A stretch of DNA of 64,000 bases, taken from the NCBI GenBank assembly GCA_963556495.2, contig OY747702.1:28669680-28733679 (forward strand), read 5' to 3'. The stretch is from Valencia hispanica (lineage: Eukaryota > Chordata > Actinopteri > Cyprinodontiformes > Valenciidae). Both the position numbers and the translations under genes were made by a program. Shown here piece after piece: positions 11,422 through 21,138 of this stretch; the first letter of the stretch is position 1, and each line of letters starts with the position of its first letter. The notes under the pieces are model-generated. The model was not told the DNA's origin. It did no database searches and was given only the letters and a program-made list of their open reading frames with translations.

Positions 11422-12083
11422 CTGTCAGGTTACTACGTCTTATCTTGCAAAAGGCTGGATAAGGTCTTGTTTTTAATTGTTATTGTCATTTATTTTAAAA
11501 TGTGTGCAATATAACAGTTTCATGTTTAGTAAATGGCAGTGGACTGCAGAAGATTTTGTCTTCTAATTGTAAATCTAATACGAGTTCATTTTCTATTTTT
11601 TCAATGGCAAAGATTCGTCAATTAAAAAATTAAGCTACCTGTTTAAGTTAATTTCCATTATGTCTTATTATCTTTGGTATTTAGGTTCAGGTATTTAATA
11701 ATCAGAAAGCATTGAACAATCTCATTACCTCAATCACTATGTAGTTTATATTAAAGATTTTTCAGTTTCAACAGCAGACAAAAGCTAGAAGAGGGCCTTA
11801 TTTTTTAGGTTCTTGTATATTGTTCGCATGTGTGTCAAGTTGTACAAGACTGTGTTGTAAAAGTAACAATATATTTTTAATTCATAATTTTAGTTTGATG
11901 CACTTAAAAGTATCGAAAGTAAAAATAGAACATCGCAATCCCAATATTTGTGAGAAAAACTGCAATTAGGTTTTTTGTCAAAATCGTGCACCCCTACCAG
12001 GGAGTAATGTAAAGGTTCTGTGTCCAACCATTTGCACACGCATCGTGCTGTTCATAAACAAATAATTCCCCTAATATTCAGAA

Positions 12084-12306
12084 AGAATCAATTCAAAAAT
12101 ACATTATTGATCCCAGAGAGAAATTAAGTATTGTTGTAGCTCATACTATTAACTCTTCAAGGAGTTGTAGATCCTGATGGCTGTGGGCAGGAAGGATCTC
12201 CTGTAGCAGTCTGTATTGCAGTTAAACTGAGAAGCCCAAGACTGAAGATACTCTGTTGTTGTAGGATAGTACCATGAAGAGGATGCTCAGGGTTGTCCAA
12301 AAGTAA
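12084..12306 (-). mobile_element. LINE 3' end fragment
   Basis: On the minus strand this reads the C-terminus of a fish LINE ORF2: a frame with YRRSFLPTAIRIYNSL followed by a stop. After it come TTTCTCTCTGGGATCAATAA and a short ATTGA-type tail. The fused LINE at 26070-26588 has the same C-terminal motif and tail, so they belong to related families. It was truncated on insertion, as is usual for LINEs, and lies inside hAT element 1. Confidence 0.7.
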
Positions 12307-12388
12307 TAAGAAACGGCCAGCTCTACATTCAGAAAATGTTAACCAGTTGGATTAAAATTTGTAATCATTTGACAGCCCTAGAAAAAAC

Positions 12389-13329
12389 AATTTCTTTGTT
12401 TTCATAAATAGATTAAAAGTTTCATAAATATTAAACTGTGTTTTAAAGAATCAATCTTCAATGTTAATCCATCAGATTTAATCAGATTAAGTGTGTTTCG
12501 ATTTTGAACTGATACAGTAAATTTAGTCAAGACTCACATTTAGGTTAGAAAAGAAAACTCTGAATCAGATGCAAACTTTAGCATCATTAATGGCTGAAGG
12601 CCTGAACATTAGCTGCAAGAAAAGATCAATTCCCTCTGTCACCCTGGGCTGCAAGAACAAAATGGCACTATTCTGTTTTTGCTGCCCTGGTTTTGGAGTT
12701 CTTGCAGCTTGCTTTTTATATGCTTTTTGGGTAGAGTTTCTATTGTTTGATTGGTCAGAAATCTGAACTAGCTGTAGGTAAGAAAATCGAACACTAAAGT
12801 TAAACTGACCTATGAGGTCTTCCCAGGGGTTCTGCAGTTAATGACAACAATTAGATGCCCAGGCCAATGTTCCTCTTGCCACCTTGAGTAAAATGACACA
12901 TTTCTTAGATTTTGCAAGTATCTAGAGGTGCTGTGCTTAGGAAATAATTAACCTTGCACGTTTCTCTTTTATTTTTATACGATAAAAATTTAGGGTGAAA
13001 GGATGAAAAATCTGTGTGTATGTGTATGTATATATATCTATATATATATCCAACAGTTGATTCAACACTACAGGAACAACAGAAGAACTACGAATTACTT
13101 TCTTTCTAACTTCCTCCAAACAAAAGAGTCTCAAATATGATTAAAATACAGTGGTAAGCTTTATATATGGGGCTCATAACAATAATCATAGCTTACAATT
13201 TTTTTCACAACAAATGCTTTACTTTGGCTCGGCTGGTACTCAATAGGAAGAACATTCCCCTTGCAATCAGATGGTTGTGCCTTAGATCCAGCTGCCCCCA
13301 CCACATGATATGTCCCTGGGTAAGGCCTG
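12389..13329. other. unannotated DNA
   Basis: No gene is recognised. An imperfect TGTA/TATA-rich microsatellite lies at about 13014-13050. Confidence 0.45.
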
Positions 13330-13337
13330 GTTCACAC

Positions 13338-13611
13338 GCAGGGGCGGAGTCAGCCATTTGGGTGGCCTAAGCACAAATGCTTTGTGGTCCCACCCCCCGG
13401 CCCCAGGATTCACTAATTTTTCTGTGGAACTTAACTCCAAGTTATTTGCGGAAAATCCACCTATTCACTTTTCTATCATAAAGCTTGATATAAAAAAAAA
13501 AAAAAAAAAAAAAAGCTGCTTGGAAAGTTTAAATAGCTAGGCGCTATGATACTTGCCATGCTAATTGGCTGGTGTTCGCAAAGCAGACAATCCAAGCGGC
13601 GCGCCGGCACT
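13338..13611. mobile_element. short insertion with 8-bp flanking repeat
   Basis: GTTCACAC occurs immediately on both sides (13330-13337 and 13612-13619), consistent with an 8-bp target duplication. The insert begins GCAGGGGCGGAGTC and holds a 23-A run at 13492-13514. Its ends are not clear inverted repeats, so the class is unknown; a decayed hAT-type MITE is one option and chance another. Confidence 0.4.
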
Positions 13612-13619
13612 GTTCACAC

Positions 13620-14185
13620 ATCAAGATTTTAAAACTATGGGTTAGGATTTTCTGCCTAATGCTTTATGTCCACCCAGTTCCTCTTTTATTTTAATAAGAA
13701 GCAAAGTCAAAGTGCATTAGAAAAAAACAAAAGTGTCTGTTGCCAATTTGACTTCACTTTTTATCTGCCAAACTTTTTCTTATGATAAGGGTTGCTCCAA
13801 CTTACATACCACAGATCTGCTTTTTAGAAATTATTGCAAAAGAGGAAAAGGTCAAACTTTTAGGTCTAAAACTTTTTCTTTCTTATGCAATAGCTGTTGC
13901 AGCAATGCTATTTCCCCTCTTTAAGAGATTCATAAACAAGTCTGTCTCTGAAATAGGTTCTGTGTCAGTCATGGAAAATAATTGAGCAGTGAAGAGACAG
14001 GCAGATCAGGGCAACAGAGTATTGGATACTTGCAACACAGATTTGAACAGAATTAATAGTTAAACACTAAATTAATGTAAACACACTTGATTGGGCTTGA
14101 ATCAGCGCTCTTCAGGTCATGAAAGGGGAAGTAAGGGAAATAATGAATGTATAAGGTAGATGAGGGAAACAGCATGACTCAGACA
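13620..14185. other. unannotated DNA
   Basis: No gene or repeat boundary is recognisable. Confidence 0.45.
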
Positions 14186-15215
14186 AGAACCTTACCTCTC
14201 TTTTGTTCTTCTCCTTAGATGTTTGTACTTTTAGTTTAATTTGTGTCTGGGTGTTGATCATTTCTTTATGTATTCAGACCTCATCATTTTGAGTTCATTC
14301 CACCATGTTAGTTCTGTTGTGCTTTATTTTTCACATAGGATTATTCTGTGATTTGAGTTCTGCTTAGTGTTTATATATTTATATTTTTCTTCAATGCTTT
14401 TCCATCTTTCCTGTCTTACTCATAGGTGTTTGAACTTTGAGTTTCTCTTGTGCTTCTGTGTAATTCCTTCTTTGTTTACTTAGATTTGATCATTTTTAGT
14501 TACTCCACTGTGTTAGTTTTCTAACTATTTATGAGGATTAGTCTTTGATTAGACCTTCGTCTGTTTTATGTTTCAACCTTTCTTTTCCTTACCCTCGTCA
14601 CAATGGAAGCCGGAGCTTTTATTGCTCTACCCCCAAACTTTGGTACTCTCTCCCACCCGAACTTCAAAATAATGATTCCCTTTTCAAAAAAATCCAATCT
14701 TAAGACTCACTTGTTCAAACTTGCTTTTAATCAATAATCCACTATTACAGTAAGGCTGTTCTTAAATGTTTTTATGATTATTTTGTTAGGTTTTTGCCTG
14801 TTTTTCAAATGTTTTATTGTTCTCTTCCTCTGTACTTTTGTAAAGTGTCATTGGGTGCTCTGAAAGGTGCCTCAAATAAAATGTATTAGTATTATAAATA
14901 TTGAATCATTACGAATATTATTTATTATTATTATGCCTCCTTCGCAGCTGCATTTCACCTCAGTCTGCTCACTCTCTCCGCCACCTGCATCTGATTAGCT
15001 TGATTAAGTTCCCTCTGGTTCCTTCGTCATTTCCCACTCTACCCTCAGAATTTAAGCACCTCACTTCCTGTCATACCTCGTTGGATTCTCCGTCTTTCCC
15101 CCCCATAGTGATGTCCTTATTTTGCTGTAGGTAACCTCTGTGTAAACCCTTTCATCAAACTAATTCTAATTACAAGATTTCTTGCATTTGGGTCCTACTT
15201 GCCGTACAATATGAC
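14186..15215 (+). repeat. LTR-like dispersed repeat, copy 2, interrupted
   Basis: This copy shares the ordered motifs of 10640-11345 (CACCTGCATCTG, CCCTCAG, GCATTTGGGTCCT). Its 5' part contains an internal degenerate duplication: about 14215-14345 resembles 14420-14540, each with a GTGTTTGA/TGTTTGTA-like start and a CCA(C)TGTTAGTT-like end. An L2-type LINE tail (14594-14895) separates the 5' part from the 3' part. Exact ends were not found. Confidence 0.4.
14594..14895 (+). pseudogene. L2/Maui-type LINE, 3' terminal fragment
   Basis: The plus strand encodes the typical C-terminus of an L2-clade ORF2: an LWYSLPPELQNND-like segment, then a frameshift, then KTHLFKLAF. This is followed by a T-rich 3' UTR ending near AATAAAATGTATTAG. 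Only the last 100 codons and the 3' UTR are present, so it is a 5'-truncated insertion. It interrupts the LTR-like repeat and is therefore younger than it. Confidence 0.7.
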
Positions 15216-18200
15216 ATCTCTTTGTTCCTCGGTTCTCATCCTCTCATCCATCCAAGTCTGTTTGTTTTCAAATCCTGCGTTATGACGGATTTTAATGACG
15301 CGGGGCAACATGATCTGTATTGGCTGTGCATCACCCCAAAGCCTGATAAGAAGCACATAGATGAGCCTTATTGCCTGCTATATCAGTTCCTTCAACCTGA
15401 AGACACCGATGCATTAGCATCATCTCGTATTTGTGTCGCTAGTTTCTTTCTTTGTGCGTTGGTTAAGGCGTAAAATAAAATCAGCATGTGACCTCCAGCC
15501 TCCAGATTGGTGGGGCCCATAAATCTACAGGTATACTTCAACAAAGATCACCTTTGACCCTCGCAAAACCTGCCTGCATTTTTGTGCAGGCAGGCGTGAC
15601 TGCCAAACATACAATCAGCTGAAATAAAATGAATAAGGCATGGATTATAATAGTTAAACTATACAAGTTGTCTCATGCAGATAAGTTAGTCCTTCACTAT
15701 ATCTCTCCACACCTTTCTCTGCTTGACCGACAGATTAAGAGCTGGTCTCAGTCTGCCAAGAATCTCTGTGTCCATGTCACGTCTTCGCGCATGATTCTCA
15801 ACTTCCGTCTCATGTTCCGTTTATGCTCTCAGGCACATCTCAGTCCCAGACGCCTTCCTTCTCTTTTCCCACCTTCTATCTCAGATTTAAAGCAGCCGAC
15901 AGTTGTCATCTGGTGCTCTCTTTCCTCGTAAACACCACTTGCTTGAGTTTCACCTTTCCCCCACCATCAACCCATCCTTTGGAACCCTCCTCCTCTGTCG
16001 ACATATGGTACACAACCACTTCAGCTGCAGATACACATGCAAACACTTATCTAAATCCTTATAATATCCAGTTTTCATGTTCAAGTAAATATTCTAAAGA
16101 GGTGCTGGCGGCTAACTGAGCCACACTGGTTTTGAAGGATGGTCATGAATTTGTCACTCCATACCACTTTTCTCTGGCAAAGAATGATTTATTGACTGCG
16201 TTGAATAGCTTCGGTATTTTACAATCAATGTGGCGAGACAGGCTGTAGGACCAAGTTGACATCTGAGTTCAGAAGAATACTAAATATCTTTGAGAACTTA
16301 TCTCAGCATTGATGTGTTGCACAAAACATTTTTGAGTTGAATAAATGTCTGACCAATATTTTTTTTAATTCAGAAACACATAGCCAAAATTTCACCTAAA
16401 GGTGTAAAAGTGAATATTAGCAGATGTCTTAAACCAGATTAAAAAGTCACTTAAATATACATGCAATAAATTCATGAACCTCTGTGCCTTTAGGTGCTAC
16501 ATATTTTTCACTGAGTTAATTAGCCACACAGTCACAATTATAACACTGTAACAAAGTCCTATTTTAGGCTGGATGAGTGAAGCTCATTTGTTAAATACAT
16601 TAAGAATAAACTTTATGTTATATTAGGATTTCTGGTAGACATTAAATTGGCAGTTTATGCAATATCGCAGTTCACAAGGACTGCTTAGGTGCAAAATTAA
16701 TTTTTTTTCCCCCCCACACATTCATGCTCATTCTACTGTTATTATATTTGGCCAGTTGGAGGGGCTTTCACAGTCCTTGATGTAACCTTTGATATAGAAT
16801 TTAGGGATTGAGGCGCTAAAGTTCACAGAAAGTGTGGACATTGACATAATTCAAAAAAAGAAATGCACATTGACTATACCCCATATTAATGATTTGTTTT
16901 TATGCAAGACTGTTATAATAGGAGCTGCTCTTTAAATTAGGGCAATATGACTCACCACCCAGGACACCATCAGATTGCTTATGGCATGGCTATTCAAAAG
17001 AACAAAAATAAAATGTCAATAGGTTTCATATTGCCTATTTGCATGTTCAGTCAGTATGGAATGGGTGCCCCACCCGTATCCACATTTTAGCCTGCACAGA
17101 ATTGTTTGTCTGTTTTCCCCTTCCTCACAAACTGTGATGATGTTCTACATTTTGATTAGTTATCAAAATGATAGACTGTCACCAAAATGTGGCACATATC
17201 CAATGTCTGTTAGGCTCTTTAAGTTTAGACAAGGTGTAGCACAGAATAATCTATCACCATCTTCATAGCCTTTAACACTCAACCAGGAAATTTGGAGCAA
17301 TCTAAGTATGTATAAACCAGAAACATTTCTAGGGAGGTTTGGATCATAGAAGCAAACAAGGAAAGGGAAGAAAACATATCAACAACATGGAAACACTGCA
17401 TGCTTCAACAACTTTTGCCTTGTGGAGATGGTCAAAGTGAGTTTCGGGCTAAGCAAAACTTTGAGTCCAGTTGTAATGAACTCTACAGCAGAGGAGGCTA
17501 CTGACTAAACAAGATCTAGGAACTCGCCATCTATGCAACCGCCACTGGTTATAAACAATTTTCTTAGATCACAAATCAACCTAGTGGTAAAATGGTCTGG
17601 TCTTCTTTTTTTTATGTTATTTTATTCATTTATTGCATACTCAGAAGTGTTCATCTTATGTTTGCACAAAGTACTGCAGCAATGTCCTAATGTTGTGAAC
17701 CTGTTCACATAAAAGGCAATAAATACTTTCTGATTCTGACAATTTGAAATCATTTATTAGCTTGTGTTGTGAGTTGTTTAAGTTATTTTGGTGTATTAAG
17801 AATGAAAGTTGTAAGTTCGTAACTGCCTGAGCTACATGGAGTCTAGATTGAGTCTGAGATATTCAGGTCTGATATAACAGATGTTATCTTAGAAATGGTT
17901 GACATAGCATCTACTCTTTATTGGGAGGTTAAAGTTGTTCAGCTCTTAAGTGATTGGAAAGGTATTTAATAAAGCGGCAGGGGATATGTAAAGTTATCAT
18001 TTATCCCAATGGAGGAATAAATTCCCTGACCCTTTTTTTAAAATTAGAATCCACTTGATAATTTTCAAAAAACCAAAAATAAAACCCAAAGACAGCTTTA
18101 AAAATCATTCTTCCTTATCCTGTATGCATGAATATCTGCATGTTATTTCAACCCAACTAATAGATAAGCTATGACTGTTTATTGAAAGCAAATTTTGAAC

Positions 18201-19385
18201 AGGCTTGGTGTAGCTCTGCAAAAGTGATGGATGCCTTGAATAGTTTTTGCTGAAAAAGACCACAGCTTGTGTCGTAAGATAAACCTTCTCAGATTCCTTT
18301 AAAATGCACAAACCTCTGTACATCTGCACAGAGAAAACAAGCATATATCCCAAAAATACAGAAATGCTCTACTTGAGTCCTGTTCACCAAGACTAAACAA
18401 ATCCACCAGACCACTGGGCTTCATGCAGAATGGCTGTTTTTCTTGGTGCCACATTTCATCACAACAAAGACACCCATGGGAAATTGGGGATTATGTTATG
18501 ATAGGAATGAATACCACAAACAAAAGCAGTTTCCTCTCCCTTTAGCTACTTTCTAACAGCATAGTGAGATGACAGATATGAAAATATTATGGATGGATTT
18601 TATGGGGCTTTAACAGTGTTTGGACATGGAGCAGAATATATAGAAAGAGGTGCTTTAAGGGGTAGAGGGGTTGACTTGACCATAATAAGGGAAACGGTTG
18701 GCCTAAATTTGCGGTTGCACTGTCAACAAGAGCACAATTCCCACACTAATTCAGCAGCCATGTTTTAAAAGACCCTCTGCTTTCATAGTTGGCCGTCTAG
18801 TTGTTCTGCCATGCAGACATCTCTATAGAAATAAACACTCGGAACACGCTCAGAATAATTCACTATTGCATAAATATTCCTAGGAGGTAAACACAATTGC
18901 TTCCAGGTGCTGATGCAGATTCCACCAGCACTCAAATGTGCTGCTGCTAACTGTCTCTGACCTCAAACTTCATGTGGCGCTTCAATCATTGTGACGAGTT
19001 TCCATCAGTCTCTCCGGCAGGAGTGGAAAGTGACAAGCGGAGTGTGGGTTTCTTATTTAAACTCTTTGCTGGACTTCCTCTGAATACAGCAACTGTGTAT
19101 TTTCTTCACTCAGCAGCTACAGTGGGGCCCCCTGAGCAGAAAAACAGAGCTTTTGAAGATTCAAGAGGCCATTGCCAAAGGGAAAAAACAAGCTGAAGTC
19201 ATATTTTAAAATGAAAACATGATGACAATAGGCCATTGACAGACAGTATCATGGATAGAGCTTCTTACTGGATGGAAAATATCCAGTCTTTGTATGTAAT
19301 AATGCTTTCTTCTAATTTTAAGTACAGAAACAATACCATTCTCATAAATACATAAACATATTTTATAGAATTAGAGATGTACCAT
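15216..19385. other. unannotated DNA
   Basis: Over 4 kb with no recognised gene or complete element. Several open frames of 70-100 codons occur, but none shows a known domain or exon-like boundaries. A strong GC hairpin lies at 15569-15594. The rest is AT-rich with short homopolymers. Confidence 0.45.
15569..15594. repeat. perfect 10-bp GC-rich hairpin
   Basis: CCTGCCTGCA (15569-15578) and TGCAGGCAGG (15585-15594) pair perfectly across a six-base T-rich loop. No coding region adjoins it and no family is recognised. Confidence 0.75.
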
Positions 19386-19388
19386 TAT

Positions 19389-19588
19389 GGGGCGTTGCGT
19401 CATGTAGTAGTTAGACGGACGCACCATGTTCGGAGGCCTCAGCCCTCTAAGCGGTCGTCCCGGGTTCGACTCCCGCCCTGTGGAAGTTTGACGAATGTCT
19501 CCCCCGACTTCTCTCCCCGTTTCTGTACTATACACTTCAAATACAGGCCACTATGGCCACAAAAACCTTTTAAAAAGGAGATGCACCA
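19389..19588 (+). mobile_element. tRNA-derived SINE
   Basis: The 5' half resembles a tRNA: a GTAGTTAG-like A-box region near 19405-19425 and a B box, GGGTTCGACTCC, at about 19462-19473. The head is followed by a unique body with ATGTCTCCCCC and an end, CAAATACAGGCCACTATGG, then A-rich sequence. This body and end resemble teleost AFC-type SINEs, by general knowledge. The head cannot fold as a good tRNA with an intact 3' acceptor, so it is not a functional tRNA gene. Confidence 0.75.
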
Positions 19589-19944
19589 ATATAAATGTGA
19601 TCAATTTACAATTTTGTTTTCTTTTAAAGAACTAAAAGACAAGAACAACATTAAGAATTCTATTTTCAATAGGGATGGGCATAATTAATCGACGATTGAT
19701 TAATTGATCATTAAGAATTTCATCGATGACATTTTTTTTTTTTTTACCGATCAATTAACACATGTTCTGTTGCGTAGTGTGAGTTTTGAAGGAAAGCAAT
19801 TAGTTTTGCTTTATGGCAGTAATTAAACACTTTACCACACGAGGGCGATGACTGAAAATAAAACCCACAGGCCGACTCAGTTTCTTCCCAGTTTCTGTGT
19901 ATTTCAAAAGTAGCATTGTCATGAAGAGTTAGCAGCAAAGTGTG

Positions 19945-20061
19945 GCGTGGGAGCACTTTGACTAAAAAAAATAAACTAACAAATACGTCTCGGTTCACTG
20001 CCAACACTGCGAAGCTGTGTATAAGTACTTGAACGCACTTCCAACCCTGGTTAGAAGCTGA
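19945..20061 (+). pseudogene. decayed BED zinc-finger of a hAT transposase
   Basis: One frame reads AWEHFD, then two in-frame stops, then KYVSVHCQHCEAVYKYLNA and a final stop. The W-EHF motif followed by a C-x2-C pair is the start of a BED-type zinc finger, the N-terminal DNA-binding domain of many hAT transposases. The C-terminal His pair is not evident. The two stops make it a pseudogene. It shows that the parent of hAT element 4 was a transposase-coding element transcribed left to right. Confidence 0.6.
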
Positions 20062-20266
20062 GCATCCTGCTCTTGGTCTCAACCTAGCATCAAGTCGATG
20101 TTAGCACGGAGGAGCCGAGATGCAGAACGAGAAGAGAAACTTACTCACCGATTACTTTCTGATGTTGGAAAATGAATTAAACAAGATTCCAGAGGTTTGC
20201 CAGGTTAGCACGGAGGTATGTGTATCACAGCGACGTCTGTCCCTCACAGCAGGTGATCTCTGCGCT

Positions 20267-20302
20267 GCAGCCTGGTGACCGTCAGTCTGGTCACCAGGCT
20301 GC
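20267..20302. repeat. perfect 14-bp hairpin inside hAT 4
   Basis: GCAGCCTGGTGACC (20267-20280) and GGTCACCAGGCTGC (20289-20302) pair perfectly around an 8-base loop. This is unusually well preserved given the decay of the surrounding element. Confidence 0.85.
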
Positions 20303-20984
20303 TTTCGCTTCTGACCCCAGCGCATGTTAACATGCTCATCTTTGTCAACAAAAATCACTAGACTGATGCTAAAGTTGTATATAAGTTACGGTTTCTTTTT
20401 GTGTGTCTTTTTTACTCTGTTAATTCTCGACTCTTTGCCAAATGTAACACAAAACTATAAGACCTATAAGTATTAAATTAATTTTTTATTAAGTTATTGT
20501 TTAACATAACTTTTTTTTCCTACTTTTTTGGAGAAGAAAAATATGAGCGTCAGTAGTTAATGAGTAGCCTACCGTCTTTTACCTGTCTGCTTCGCTGCTT
20601 ATAGCGTATATTTTCTTTGTGCAACTACCGTGAATTAATTCTGTTTAACTGCCACAAGAGGTGTCCCACTTGTAATGAAGATTTCAATGAGGAAACACGC
20701 TATTTTTCTATTCTCACTGCAATTTAATATAGCCCTATGAACACTGAATTTCAATATAAAAATATCAATGATTAATCGAAAATCGATCGTTAATTCTCCC
20801 AATGATCGATGAAGACCATTTAATCGAATGCCCATCCCTAATTTTCAAGCCTTCATAAATTATTTATGAGAAAAGGGGTGACGTCACATTGTGTGCAAGA
20901 GCAGACATTGTAAAACAGGATTTGACAGTTTAAATTTTTTTTTATTATCGATTGAAAGTATATAAAAAGTAATACCACATTAAC

Positions 20985-21138
20985 CTTACTTTGAAATAAT
21001 GTAGAAAATTTTTTATTTTGGTCTCAAATCCATATTGCCCTAAGTGTACCAATGATCAAAATTACAGACCTCTCATCTTTTTAAGTAGGACAACTTGGAC
21101 AATCGGGGTCCAACAACTATTGTTTTGCCCCACTGTAC
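20985..21138. mobile_element. Tc1-like terminal repeat fragment
   Basis: The last 85 bases, ending TTTTGCCCCACTG before TA, match the right terminal repeat of the Tc1 element at 52896-54480 with scattered changes. Shared blocks include AATTACAGACCTCTCATC and AAGTGTACC. The other end and the transposase are missing. It is a lone terminal repeat of that family. Confidence 0.7.

Larger units (their letters stand above)
8654..11996. mobile_element. hAT transposon 2, nested in hAT 1
   Basis: The left end TAGGGCTGCACGATT (8654-8668) matches the reverse complement of the right end (11982-11996) at 14 of 15 positions. It is flanked by CCAGGGAT (8646-8653) and CCAGGGAG (11997-12004), an 8-bp duplication with one mismatch. 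Its subterminal regions are rich in GCGATA/ATCG-type motifs, as in many hAT ends. No intact transposase frame is present. It contains the MITE at 9017-9739 and hAT element 3. Being inside hAT 1, it inserted later. Confidence 0.88.
8120..12380. mobile_element. hAT transposon 1 (outermost of three nested)
   Basis: The ends are perfect 13-base inverted repeats, TAGGGCTGTCAAA at 8120-8132 and its reverse complement at 12368-12380. The element is flanked by an exact 8-bp duplication, GAAAAAAC, at 8112-8119 and 12381-12388. Both features are hallmarks of the hAT superfamily. Of its 4,261 bases, 3,343 are a second hAT element inserted at 8654. The element's own sequence (8120-8653 and 11997-12380) has no transposase frame and carries a LINE tail at 12084-12306. 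It is non-autonomous or gutted. Confidence 0.92.
19670..20840 (+). mobile_element. hAT transposon 4
   Basis: Perfect 13-base inverted ends, TAGGGATGGGCAT at 19670-19682 and its complement at 20828-20840, are flanked by an exact 8-bp duplication, ATTTTCAA (19662-19669 and 20841-20848). ATCGATCA-type motifs repeat in both subterminal regions. The interior keeps a decayed BED zinc-finger coding piece (19945-20061) but no transposase core. It is an internally deleted derivative of an autonomous hAT. A 14-bp perfect hairpin lies at 20267-20302. Confidence 0.92.

Noticed and set aside
19389..19480. tRNA gene
   Set aside because: The B box is good, but the head is degenerate and continues into a SINE body.
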